This document shows, in pieces, positions 29,296 through 38,493 of a stretch of 64,000 nucleotides of DNA (position 1 is its first letter; the number at the start of each line of letters is the position of its first letter). Origin of the DNA: Saccharomycopsis crataegensis (Eukaryota > Ascomycota > Saccharomycetes > Ascoideales > Saccharomycopsidaceae); contig NW_027043822.1 in assembly GCF_037102585.1 (NCBI RefSeq), forward strand, positions 62,001-126,000. The letters are read 5' to 3'. The position numbers and the translations under genes are program-made. The notes beneath the pieces were generated by a model that worked only from the letters and a program-made list of their open reading frames with translations, searched no databases and was not told the origin of the DNA.

Positions 29296-29558
29296 ATATC
29301 CTCAGTGGCAGGCTTGGTGTGTATGGAAAAAATCCCATCCCATGACGTTGAAATCTCTTGAGGTGCACCTCGACCATCCATGTGCATTCAGCCTGACCAT
29401 GATGCATCGAATCCTTGTTTTAGTTTATAGTCATAAGGTTTGCATCATATATTATTTCTATAGATGAAGTCAATTATCTTATTGTTCTTGACCTTGTTTT
29501 TATAACTACCTTCTACCAGTGAGATTTTTTTGCTTTTTTTTCTTGATGAAGATGTTCT

Positions 29559-29566
29559 TATAAATA
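29559..29566 (+). promoter_or_regulatory. TATA box of the CTS1-like chitinase
   Basis: TATAAATA lies 110 bases upstream of the ATG at 29669. Confidence 0.6.
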
Positions 29567-29668
29567 TGATGGGGTCCCTGTCACTTGCGAAATGGACTAT
29601 GCTTCTTTTGGGATGTCTCCAAATCTACTACATTCATTCATTCTTATTTCCCATATAATATATCTAAC

Positions 29669-31594
29669 ATGACTATTCAACAAATCACTTTGTTGTTCAT
29701 ACTCTCCTTTTCATGCTTTATAACCCAGGCATCTGCAGTATTCGATGCTACCGGTAACTCCAACCTCGTTATGTATTGGGGTCAGGCTTCAGCTGGTAGT
29801 CAAGAAAGACTTGGATACTACTGTGAAGAGGGCAAAGCTGATATGATCGTTCTCTCTTTTATGACGGCATTCCCTGGAACTAATGATATTCCTTCTTTGA
29901 ATTTTGCTAGTGCTTGTGTTGGCACAGAGTACGACAATGGTTTATTACATTGTTCAGAAATTGCTGAGGATATTAAAACCTGCCAAAGTAGCGGTGTTAA
30001 GATTCTTTTGTCCTTGGGTGGTGCTTCGGGGGCTTATGGCTTTACCACCGGCAGTGAAGCAACTGAGTTTGCCGATAGTTTGTGGAATTTGTTTCTTGAA
30101 GGAGATAGCGATACCAAACCATTTGATGATGCCATCATTGATGGTTTTGACCTTGATATCGAAGACAACAATTCTGAAGGCTATACTGCGCTTGTGACTG
30201 AATTGAGAAGCAAGTTTTCTAAGGGTACTAAAGATTATTATATTTCTGCAGCTCCACAATGTCCAAACCCAGATGAGTCTTTAAACAACGTCATGACAAG
30301 TGCCGAAATTGACTTTGCTTTCATTCAATTCTACAACAATTATTGTCAACTTGGCGGTTCTTATTTCAACTATGACACTTGGGAGGAATGGGCCAAAAGC
30401 AGTGCTTACAATAAGGATATAAAATTGTATCTTGGTGTTCCTGGTTCTTACTCCGCTGCAAGTTCTGGTTATACTGATATTAGCACCTTGAAATCTGCTA
30501 TCGAATCTGTTTCATGCTCATCAAACTTTGGTGGTGTTAGTGTATGGGATGCCAGTCAAGCAGATGCCAATGAAGTTAGTGGCGGTACTTGGGCGGCTTA
30601 TGTGAGAGATGTTCTTGACAATGATATCTGTGCATCTGGTGTAAATAGTTCGATCCCTCTGACTTCTTCTTCTTCTGCTTCTGCCTCTTTTTCGACTACC
30701 TTAAGCACTATAATGTTTAGCTCCTCTGCCTCATCTCTGTTTGTCACTACCATCACCCCAACTGTCATTAGCTCTTCTGTCATTACCACTACTATTGAAC
30801 CAATCTCTTCCAGTGCTAAATTACTTTCAACTACAACTGTTAACCCTGCTGCTTACTCATCTTTGAACGCCCCTGATTCTCTCTCCACCTCTTATTCTAC
30901 TTATTACTCCACATCCACCTCTTACTCTACCTTTACCTCTACATTCACTTCTACCTCCGTCTCTACTACCTATGTTGCTTATTCACCATCCTCGAATGCC
31001 TCTATCCCTACTCCAACTTCCATGGCTTTTGATGTTGCAGTTTTTGCAAATTCAACTGCCTCTAAATCCACAGCTAACATCACCTCTTACTCAACCTCTT
31101 ATTCTACACATTACTCTACTCTCACCTCTTACTCTACCTCTACCTCTACCTTTATCTCTACCTCTATCTCCACTACCTATATTGCTTCTTCCACTGAAGT
31201 GGACACCGAAACTTCTTCATCTTCAAGTTCTCCTGCTTCTAGCACCACAACCTCCTCTACCTCGTCTTCCACAGCTTCTTCTACTATTAACTCCTCTACA
31301 TCGTCTTCCACTGCTTCAGCTGAAGCTCGAGACTGTTCAAGTCTTTCTGGATTGGAAAGAGCGAAATGTATGAATGCATTATATAAATTGGATTCATATT
31401 ATCTTCGTGATGCCCAAGAGTGCACTGATGGTGCTATTATTTGCCGTGCTAGTGGAGAGCTTGCCATTTGTGATAACGGTACCTACGTTTCCATTGAATG
31501 TCCTTCCGGAACCACCTGTTATGCTTCCAATGATGGTGATTACGTGATAGTTACTTGTAACTTCTCTTCTTACAAATCTGCCTTCTTGTACTGA
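29669..31594 (+). CDS. CTS1: CTS1/CHT3-type endochitinase with CBM19
   Basis: Predicted 641-residue secreted chitinase, needed in yeasts for mother-daughter separation. Residues 1-22 are a signal peptide (ending ITQASA). A GH18 barrel covers about 25-310, with NLVMYWGQ, LLSLGGASGAYGF and the catalytic DGFDLDIE at residues 158-165 (Glu165). A Ser/Thr-rich, probably O-mannosylated linker covers about 315-565. The C-terminal CBM19 chitin-binding domain contains several paired cysteines (DCSSLSGLERAKCMNALY, CTDGAIICRASGELAICDNG, ECPSGTTCY). This order is that of yeast Cts1 and Candida Cht3. The open frame starts 28 codons upstream at TTG; the ATG at 29669 places the signal peptide correctly. Confidence 0.94.
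   Translation: MTIQQITLLFILSFSCFITQASAVFDATGNSNLVMYWGQASAGSQERLGYYCEEGKADMIVLSFMTAFPGTNDIPSLNFASACVGTEYDNGLLHCSEIAEDIKTCQSSGVKILLSLGGASGAYGFTTGSEATEFADSLWNLFLEGDSDTKPFDDAIIDGFDLDIEDNNSEGYTALVTELRSKFSKGTKDYYISAAPQCPNPDESLNNVMTSAEIDFAFIQFYNNYCQLGGSYFNYDTWEEWAKSSAYNKDIKLYLGVPGSYSAASSGYTDISTLKSAIESVSCSSNFGGVSVWDASQADANEVSGGTWAAYVRDVLDNDICASGVNSSIPLTSSSSASASFSTTLSTIMFSSSASSLFVTTITPTVISSSVITTTIEPISSSAKLLSTTTVNPAAYSSLNAPDSLSTSYSTYYSTSTSYSTFTSTFTSTSVSTTYVAYSPSSNASIPTPTSMAFDVAVFANSTASKSTANITSYSTSYSTHYSTLTSYSTSTSTFISTSISTTYIASSTEVDTETSSSSSSPASSTTTSSTSSSTASSTINSSTSSSTASAEARDCSSLSGLERAKCMNALYKLDSYYLRDAQECTDGAIICRASGELAICDNGTYVSIECPSGTTCYASNDGDYVIVTCNFSSYKSAFLY
30887..31190 (+). repeat. Duplicated Ser/Thr-rich segment in the chitinase linker
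   Basis: Two related segments of about 33 codons (roughly 30887-30986 and 31094-31190) encode TSYST-YYST...STTYVAYS and TSYST-HYST...STTYIASS. They are separated by about 36 codons of different sequence, suggesting an internal duplication of the linker. Confidence 0.75.
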
Positions 31595-31729
31595 TTGTGT
31601 TTTCTTGACTGATTTATTTCTCTTTTTCATTTCTCACTCAAATACTCTTCTTTAACCCATTCTATTTCATTCCCATTTAATATTTAATTACGGTTTCTTG
31701 ATACATACGACAAATATAGGATAAAAATC

Positions 31730-31760
<31 letters not shown>

Positions 31761-32190
31761 TCTCTTGCTAAATATTTGTGCTCACTTGTATGCAACTGCG
31801 AGCACTGCAAAACTTGAGAAATGCGCTGAATTCATGTACAGAAAATTCTTCAAACTTTAAATCAAATTCTTTTGAGAGAGAAAAGCACCACAAAAATAAA
31901 ATTAAATTACAGTAAATTTAAAAAGGCGAGAACATTAACTTTTTAAGATACATCATATATCACAGATCTGCTGTGAAGCAGTATATCATGTTGCCCTCTT
32001 TCTTAAGAGTATCAAAGAAAGATGCGTAATCTTACGTAAGCAGATGAGGTTGCGCGCCCCGACGCTTCGATTAATCATCATTTGCTCGAATCTTTCATTC
32101 ATGTTTTGAAACAATTCGAGGTTTATTTTACCCACAAGACAAGAAGATCTTGGAGCATCAGCTATTCCAGTTTTATTTTATTTATTGACT
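31595..32190. other. Intergenic region before REI1
   Basis: About 600 bases with an A tract (31731-31751) and AT-rich flanks. No gene is seen. Confidence 0.55.
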
Positions 32191-33483
32191 ATGTCCTCTG
32201 CTCTCGCCAACTTGGCCACCAATTCAAGCACCTTCAGTTGCAACACATGTGGTATTAGGTTCATTACCTCCGAATCACAAAAATCACATATGAAGTCAGA
32301 ATGGCATCGTTACAACTTGAAAAGACGTGTTGCTGATTTGCCAACGATATCATCGGAGACTTTTGTAGAGAAAGTGAAACAGAATCAAATTGATGTCAAT
32401 ACGTATACCATCAACCGGTCATCAAATGAGGATGAGTATGGGTTTGTCGTTCGTGAAAGAAAGAAAAATGGTGGCAAGAGACAAATAACTAAAAAGGATT
32501 TGAAGAAAATGTCAAGAGGAAGACAAATGTTTACAGGTGCTGCTGTAGGTCATTCAATAAGCGGTAACGCTTTAGGAAACCGTAGCTCAAGTCCTAATGC
32601 ATCAGAATATTCCTATATGTCGTTGGGTGATTCAGTTCATTCATCCCAAGCGACAGAAACTATATCCATTGCTGATACTTTATCTCTTGGCACTGGGCTG
32701 CTAAATAGTCCAATACTCCATCCTGTTGAAAGTATAGATGATTCTACGCTTGACACAGAGGAAGAAGTTGACCAAGATGACTATGGTGATGATGATGATG
32801 ATGAAGAAGAAGACTATGATATTCTTGCAGTGAATGGATGTCTATACTGCAATTCACAAAACTCGAACTTTGAAGAACTTTTAGAGCACATGCTTCAAAA
32901 GCACGGATTATTTATTCCTGATAAGAACTACCTTGTGGACGCCGAAGGATTGGTCAGTTTCCTTTGGGAGATTCTTTCTGATTACAATGAATGTTTGAGT
33001 TGTGGCTTCTTTGGGAAGAATTTGGAGAGTATTCAAGATCATTGTATTTCTAAAGCACATTGCCGAATGCCGTATGAAACCAATGAGGAAAGGGCATTAT
33101 TTTCTCCTTTTTTCAAATATCCGGTTTCACTGACGAATAATTCCGAGGCTGTACAAAATGATGAATGTAAGTTAGATCCTACTGGGGTTGAGTTGGCTTT
33201 ACCCTCTGGGTTTAAGGTTGGTCATAGATCAATGATGAGATATTATAGACAAGATTTGAAATTGGATCAACCTAGAATGCAAAGTCAAACAACAGTGATG
33301 CTGGCTGATAGAAGATTGCAAAACGTTAATATGGGTGGGCTATCGAAGCCTGTATATGACAAAGAGTTTAAGAAGATGTTGACTACTACACATAGACAAA
33401 GAAATATTTCTGAGAGGAGAATGTATAATAAGAATTCCCAGATTAACCAATTCGGTCATTTCAGAGATCCAAATAGAACATGA
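32191..33483 (+). CDS. REI1: REI1/REH1-like pre-60S maturation factor
   Basis: Predicted 430-residue cytoplasmic zinc-finger protein that acts late in 60S subunit maturation (release and recycling of Arx1-Alb1 in yeast). The first C2H2 finger reads FSCNTCGIRF...SHMKSEWHRYNLKRR, a family hallmark, followed by VADLPTIS. A central acidic run (DDYGDDDDDEEED) precedes CLYCNSQNSNFEELLEHMLQKH and a third finger CLSCGFFG...HCISKAHCRMPYE. The C-terminal GVELALPSGFKVGHRSMMRYYRQDL is also typical. Yeast has two paralogues, Rei1 (393 aa) and Reh1 (432 aa); length is nearer Reh1, but I cannot decide which this is. The frame starts two codons earlier at TTG; the ATG is at 32191. Confidence 0.92.
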   Translation: MSSALANLATNSSTFSCNTCGIRFITSESQKSHMKSEWHRYNLKRRVADLPTISSETFVEKVKQNQIDVNTYTINRSSNEDEYGFVVRERKKNGGKRQITKKDLKKMSRGRQMFTGAAVGHSISGNALGNRSSSPNASEYSYMSLGDSVHSSQATETISIADTLSLGTGLLNSPILHPVESIDDSTLDTEEEVDQDDYGDDDDDEEEDYDILAVNGCLYCNSQNSNFEELLEHMLQKHGLFIPDKNYLVDAEGLVSFLWEILSDYNECLSCGFFGKNLESIQDHCISKAHCRMPYETNEERALFSPFFKYPVSLTNNSEAVQNDECKLDPTGVELALPSGFKVGHRSMMRYYRQDLKLDQPRMQSQTTVMLADRRLQNVNMGGLSKPVYDKEFKKMLTTTHRQRNISERRMYNKNSQINQFGHFRDPNRT

Positions 33484-34109
33484 AAAGAATGGTGCCTTTT
33501 CTTTTCTTTTCTTTTCCGATGCTCTGATGATGTGATTTTATGGATTTTTGGTTCTAAAGTGCTTTTTGAGGCGGATATTTGGTGTTCTTGGAAGTTTATT
33601 ATTGTTTTTCACTCAAAGTTTCCCTCCGATGATTCCTTGTTTGTTCTCGAGTATCAAGATTTTTGTGGCCCTGAAAAAAAGTGACTGATTGCAAAGTATA
33701 ATGGTCTAGCATTCATGGTGTATTTGATTCTCATTTTCATACTTTTGATATTTTGAGCATTTTATCACAAATTAACTTTTGTTATTGCGGATATTTGATA
33801 TCTTCAAGTTTTCAAAACTACACTAATGATAATAATCTTAAATTTCAGTTATCTCAATTAGAAACTATACCTTCCAGATAGCATTGTTTGGCCATTTTTT
33901 ATTCTGTACCATTAGATCGAAGAATATGTATTTTATTTTATTTTTATTTTTTTTGTATCGGAAAAATGTAGTCCAAACATTCAACCTTGGGCTTTCTAAT
34001 CGCAGTCTGTATTTATAATTACAGATTTTGATTACTTTGAATTTATTTTCAGTTCACTTCCTTTATTGGAGACTGATCTTTGTCAAACAGTGGGACCAGA
34101 AGTGAATGA

Positions 34110-34126
34110 CCGACGGCATACGGCGG
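34110..34126. promoter_or_regulatory. CGG/CCG cluster, possible zinc-cluster factor site
   Basis: CCGACGG is followed by CATACGGCGG, giving a CGG-N4-CGG pair plus further CGG triplets 52 bases upstream of the TATA box. In Lachancea kluyveri uracil-catabolism genes are controlled by the zinc-cluster factor Urc2, whose class binds CGG triplets. The link is inferred. Confidence 0.4.
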
Positions 34127-34177
34127 TGCTTGACACGATAAACCAGCAAGAAAAACAAGGGCGTGAAAATAATAGAG

Positions 34178-34185
34178 TATAAAAA
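34178..34185 (+). promoter_or_regulatory. TATA box of URC4
   Basis: TATAAAAA lies 284 bases upstream of the URC4 ATG, just downstream of the CGG cluster. Confidence 0.45.
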
Positions 34186-34461
34186 GCCAATGCGTCGCCC
34201 CTCCCCCACAGTTATCCTTAAGCATCTCCAATTAACCCACTTTTAATTCTTTCTTATCTTTTTTTTTGTGATTTGGCTTTGTTTCAATCTTATCTTGTTC
34301 TGTTTTTTCTTGCTCTTTTCTTTTTACACTTTCTTTTGAAAGAGGAAACCTCATTGAACTTGCCTACATTATTTATCTGTCAAAAATTGTGTCAAAATAC
34401 AACCTTGAAGTCCAATTAACCGAACTGTCAATAACGAACTAAAAAATAACATTTTTCCAAA

Positions 34462-35787
34462 ATGGCTGATTACTTACTTACCATTGCCTCCGTTAGAGCC
34501 AAATCAACTCCAATTTTTCAATTGGCCCTTGAGGATGATCTTACAAATTTTGACTCTCACTTTGATGATGCCTCAAAGCTCGACAGTTGTCTTGACTTTA
34601 TTGTTTCTTTGATCAATCGTGATTTTGGTAAAGATTACAATTCAATCCCTCCACATGGCCGTTGGCAACACTTGGAAGCTGGAGGCGTATCAAGGGTTAC
34701 AAAACTTGTTACCAAGTGGCATAAAAATAGGGTTGATCAATTGGAAATTACTAGAAGATTGATAGATTTGTTTGTGGTGTCAGTATTTTTGGATGCTGGA
34801 GCTGGGGATATTTGGAAATTTACTGAAGTTAATGAGGATGGGACCTCCACTAGTTACGGACGTAGTGAAGGGCTTGCCGTGGCATCTTATTATATGTTTG
34901 CTGGTGGTGGAATGGCAAACGATGACGTTAGTGATGTTGTTAATGCGAAGAAATTGTTCAGTATTACTGTGGAACAAATGAAATCGTGGCTACAAATTGA
35001 TTCCGCTAACACAATGACAGGTTTTGAAGGACGTGTGGAATTATTAAGAAGTTTAAGTCAATCCCTTTGGAGGAATGGTGAAATTTTTGGAGGTGAGGGA
35101 GATTCCGATAATAATAGACCAGGGAACATTGTTGATTACTTAATCAAGAAATGTGGTGGCACAACAATTGACATGACTGATCTTTGGGATGCTCTCATGA
35201 CAGGATTCAACAGCATTTGGAAATCACGCCTTGTAATTGAAGGCAAGTCGTTGGGTGATGCATGGTATTGTCAAAGTGCTGCCAAAGTATCCAGCAAGAA
35301 GCTTGGAATTAAATTGGAGGATTTAAAAGAAACTGATAAAATTGTCCCATTCCATAAATTGACTCAATGGTTGACATACTCATTACTCATACCATTAAAG
35401 AAATATGGTAATTTTTCTGTGAGAAATGAAGAATTGTTAACAGGTTTACCAGAATATCGTAATGGGGGCTTACTTATTGATTTTGGATTATTAAGCATTA
35501 AACCAGAGGCTTTAACTCGCGGTATGTCCTTGGGCAAAGAAATTCCGTTTTACAAACCTGATGATGATTTAATTGTTGAGTGGAGAAGCTGTACTGTGGG
35601 CTTTCTTGATTATATTTTGCCATTAGTGAATGAGAAGTTGGGAATAAAGGGATCCTCAGAAGAGCTTGTGTTACCCCAGCTTATTGAGGCTGGCAGTTGG
35701 AAAGCTGGAAGGGAGATTGCTGCAAAGAAAAGACCATCGACCAAGGGCCCTCCAATCGGTCTCGATAGTGACGGAACAGTGTTCTAG
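34462..35787 (+). CDS. URC4: URC4-like uracil catabolism protein (DUF1688)
   Basis: Predicted 441-residue DUF1688 protein, the family of Urc4 from Lachancea kluyveri. Urc4 is required with Urc1 and others for the URC route that uses uracil as nitrogen source. Conserved blocks are IPPHGRWQHLEAGGVSR, DLFVVSVFLDAGAGDIWKF, YGRSEGLAVASYYMF, MTGFEGRVELLRSL, GGLLIDFGLL and VEWRSCTVGFLDYI. It fills one intact frame of normal length from the ATG at 34462. The exact chemistry of Urc4 is not settled. S. cerevisiae lacks this pathway, which helps place the organism outside that genus. The next gene is an ammonium transporter on the same strand 835 bases downstream. Confidence 0.9.
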   Translation: MADYLLTIASVRAKSTPIFQLALEDDLTNFDSHFDDASKLDSCLDFIVSLINRDFGKDYNSIPPHGRWQHLEAGGVSRVTKLVTKWHKNRVDQLEITRRLIDLFVVSVFLDAGAGDIWKFTEVNEDGTSTSYGRSEGLAVASYYMFAGGGMANDDVSDVVNAKKLFSITVEQMKSWLQIDSANTMTGFEGRVELLRSLSQSLWRNGEIFGGEGDSDNNRPGNIVDYLIKKCGGTTIDMTDLWDALMTGFNSIWKSRLVIEGKSLGDAWYCQSAAKVSSKKLGIKLEDLKETDKIVPFHKLTQWLTYSLLIPLKKYGNFSVRNEELLTGLPEYRNGGLLIDFGLLSIKPEALTRGMSLGKEIPFYKPDDDLIVEWRSCTVGFLDYILPLVNEKLGIKGSSEELVLPQLIEAGSWKAGREIAAKKRPSTKGPPIGLDSDGTVF

Positions 35788-36622
35788 ATGCTATATTGCA
35801 GAGCTATTCTATATAAAACAGCAATAATTTTGGATAATTGAATGCTGCCCAAGGATTGCTTACTTATCCAGTTAACAGAATAAATGTACGCCAAGCGTCA
35901 CTAAATTGTGACTAAACAACAGCTATTTGCTTCTGAAACAGAAAAATCAAAGCAATTAACCCGCACAAGGATATAAAGGCGCGAGTGACAGCTGTTTTTA
36001 ATAGAAACGGCTCTTAACTGGCAGTGTATCTGCAAATTGGGATACTATCTAGTGCAACGCCACTAGTGGAGGATCCAATAAATATATGGTTGGTCAAAAT
36101 AGTATAATTCTTCGTAAACAGTATTATATACAAATCAAGTGGTTTTTGGGAAAACATTCCATGCACAGTGGCTCTGGCCAATAGATAACGGTCTGACCCA
36201 ATACTGCGGAGATCTACTTCGGGTACACGCTATCAGGAGGAGGGGAGGTTGTAACAAGAGGCGATGGTAATTGTAAAGCTCAGGCAGCTCAGAGATTATT
36301 GGTGTTGTTTTTTTTTAGATTGGGTGGGCATGCTGCTTATCAGCACCAGAGCAGTTGATATCGCACCAATGAAAACGCGTCTCTGCCGGTGGACGTGTGT
36401 TGATGCAGACTCTGCGCAAATATCAGAGTGCATTGCATTGCATGTAAAACCCCCTATTTGTTGTAGTGCGATACCCCCTATTCTCCGAGCCCTTGCCTTT
36501 TCCACCGCTATATATATATATGTGAAGGGAGACCCTTATCTTCTTCGTTTTTGGGGTTCTTCTTCTTGTTCCTCACATTGGTGCTTAGATCCAATTGAAA
36601 ATACAAATATAATAAAATAAAA
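35788..36622. other. Promoter region of the ammonium transporter
   Basis: 835 bases with three GATAAG-type sites on the minus strand (CTTATC at 35873, 36336 and 36535) and a TATATATATA tract (about 36509-36521) roughly 100 bases upstream of the ATG. No gene is seen. Confidence 0.6.
35873..36540. promoter_or_regulatory. GATA-factor sites upstream of the ammonium transporter
   Basis: CTTATC (GATAAG complement) occurs at 35873-35878, 36336-36341 and 36535-36540. Gln3/Gat1 factors bind GATAAG and activate MEP2 under nitrogen limitation in yeasts. The target gene fits; hexamers are common in AT-rich DNA, so this is suggestive only. Confidence 0.45.
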
Positions 36623-38086
36623 ATGTCTGAGCCAACTTATACTGGGCTTACCGATAGTGGTACCGGAGGTGACGATATGTTGTACGACCTTAACCAACCT
36701 TTCGACAAGGGTGACATGGCCTGGGTGGCCACTGCCGGTTGTTTGGTGTTCATCATGATTGTTCCAGGTGTCGGTTTGTTGTACTCTGGTGTTGCCAGAA
36801 AGAAGCACGCTCTTTCTCTTATCTGGGCTTCTGTCATGGCCTGTTGTCTTATTGTTTTCCAATGGTTCTTCTGGGGTTGGTCTTTGACATTTTCTCACGA
36901 TGTTAAGTCCGGGATGATTGGTAGTCTTGAATTCTTTGGTATGATGAACACTTTGGGTGCTCCATCAGCTGGTGCTTCTACTTTGCCAGATATTTTGTTT
37001 TGTTTCTACCAAATGATGTTTGCTATGATTACTGGTGCCCTTATGTTGGGCGGTGCTTGTGAAAGAGCTCGTTTGGGTCCAATGATGGTTTTCCTCTTCT
37101 TGTGGATGACCCTTGTTTATAACTTTGTTGCCTGTTGGACTTGGAACGCCGAAGGTTGGTTGGCCAAGTTGGGTGCTCTTGACTTTGCCGGTGGTGGTCC
37201 AGTCCATCAATCTTCTGGTATTTCTGCTTTGGCTTATGCTTTGATTTTGGGTAAGCGTAATGACCCAACTGTCACCCACTTGCCAAAGTACAAACCTCAC
37301 TCTGTCACCAACATTGTCTTGGGTACTATTTTCCTCTGGTTTGGTTGGTTAGGTTTCAACGGTGGTTCTGGTGGTTCTTCCTCTATTAGAGCTTGGTACG
37401 CCTGTATGAACACCATGTTGGCTGCCGCCTGTGGTGGTCTTGCCTGGTTGTTTGTCGATTACTTTAGAGAAGGTCGCCGTTGGACCACTGCTGGTATGTG
37501 TATGGGTGTTATTGCCGGTTTGGTTGGTATCACTCCAGCTGCTGGTTTTGTCCCAATCTACTTTGCCGTCCCAATCGGTGTTATTTGTGCCATTGCATGT
37601 AACTACGCCGTCGACATCAAGGAATACTTGAAAATCGATGATGGTATGGATGTGTTCTCATTGCATGCTGTTGGTGGTTTCGTCGGTTCTTGTTTGACCG
37701 GTTTGTTTGCTGCTGACTACGTTGCTGCTTCTGATGGGTCCGTTGCTAATGGTGGCTCCCCAATCGATGGGGGTTGGCTTAACCATCACTACAAGCAATT
37801 GGGCTACCAATTGGCCGCTTGTACTTCCATCTTGTTATGGTCTTTCTGCATGACTTCCATCATCTTGTTGGTCATGGACAAGATTCCATTCTTGAAGTTG
37901 AGATTGAGTGAAGATGAAGAAGAATTGGGAACTGATGCTGCTCAAATTGGTGAATTCATTTACGAAGATGACCAAATCTACATTCCAGAGCCAGTCAGAT
38001 CCATCAAGTCCAGAGCTTCTCAACCTCCACCAGTCGAAGATGAAACAGCTTCTGAGCCAGTTGAAGAAAAACCAGCTCAAGTTTGA
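36623..38086 (+). CDS. MEP2: Ammonium transporter, Mep2-like with twin histidines
   Basis: Predicted 487-residue AMT/MEP/Rh-family ammonium permease with 11 membrane segments. The pore histidine pair is complete: His195 in GGGPVHQSSG and His348 in FSLHAVGG. Saccharomyces Mep1 and Mep3 carry Glu at the first position, whereas Mep2 keeps His, so I lean to Mep2. Other signatures are VGLLYSGVARKKHALSL, GACERARLGPMM, WFGWLGFNGGSG and the cytosolic ExxxLGTDAAQIGE after the last helix. The C-terminal tail is short and Glu/Pro-rich. Codon use is strongly biased (GGT, TTG, GCC), implying high expression. It follows URC4, which suits a nitrogen-scavenging role. Assignment to Mep2 over Mep1 is moderate. 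Confidence 0.93.
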   Translation: MSEPTYTGLTDSGTGGDDMLYDLNQPFDKGDMAWVATAGCLVFIMIVPGVGLLYSGVARKKHALSLIWASVMACCLIVFQWFFWGWSLTFSHDVKSGMIGSLEFFGMMNTLGAPSAGASTLPDILFCFYQMMFAMITGALMLGGACERARLGPMMVFLFLWMTLVYNFVACWTWNAEGWLAKLGALDFAGGGPVHQSSGISALAYALILGKRNDPTVTHLPKYKPHSVTNIVLGTIFLWFGWLGFNGGSGGSSSIRAWYACMNTMLAAACGGLAWLFVDYFREGRRWTTAGMCMGVIAGLVGITPAAGFVPIYFAVPIGVICAIACNYAVDIKEYLKIDDGMDVFSLHAVGGFVGSCLTGLFAADYVAASDGSVANGGSPIDGGWLNHHYKQLGYQLAACTSILLWSFCMTSIILLVMDKIPFLKLRLSEDEEELGTDAAQIGEFIYEDDQIYIPEPVRSIKSRASQPPPVEDETASEPVEEKPAQV

Positions 38087-38480
38087 TCTCTTAATTTTTT
38101 TCTCTATATTCTAATTTCTCTTATTTTCATAAATTATGTACATTTTTCTATTAACTCCGCTTTCTTTTTCTTTTTTTTAGTTTTAGTTGATTCTCTATCA
38201 TTTAGTTCAAACAGATTCCTTAATTATTAATTAAACATTTCTATCAAAATTTTATCTCTAGATATAGTTTAGCCGATAGATACTTATCTATTAGTATTAA
38301 GGAATGCATTATGTCAACCTTAAAGAATACTAAACTACTTTTTTGGGGTGAATTGTAAATTTGTGGATAAAATGAAACCACGCTAAAAAAAGAACGTCAC
38401 TTTTTGGAATATTCCAGGCATGTTAGAGTATGTGACGTTGATTAGACACGTCTCCAAACTTCTGGGTTCTTTTAGTGTCA

Positions 38481-38493
38481 CCCCCCCCCCCCC
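38481..38493. repeat. C13 homopolymer
   Basis: Thirteen cytosines in a row, unusual in this AT-rich sequence where all other long homopolymers are A/T. Confidence 0.85.

Larger units (their letters stand above)
28159..29668. other. Long upstream region of the CTS1-like chitinase
   Basis: About 1.5 kb. The THG1 3' flank comes first, then an A-rich tract (about 28936-28962), two GCTGG motifs (29151 and 29290) and a TATA box (29559-29566). No gene is seen; a 67-codon frame at 28345 has no coding character. Confidence 0.5.
33484..34461. other. Upstream region of URC4
   Basis: About 980 bases. The first half is AT-rich 3' flank of REI1. Nearer URC4 there is a CGG-triplet cluster (34110-34126) and a TATA box (34178-34185). 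No gene is seen. Confidence 0.55.
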
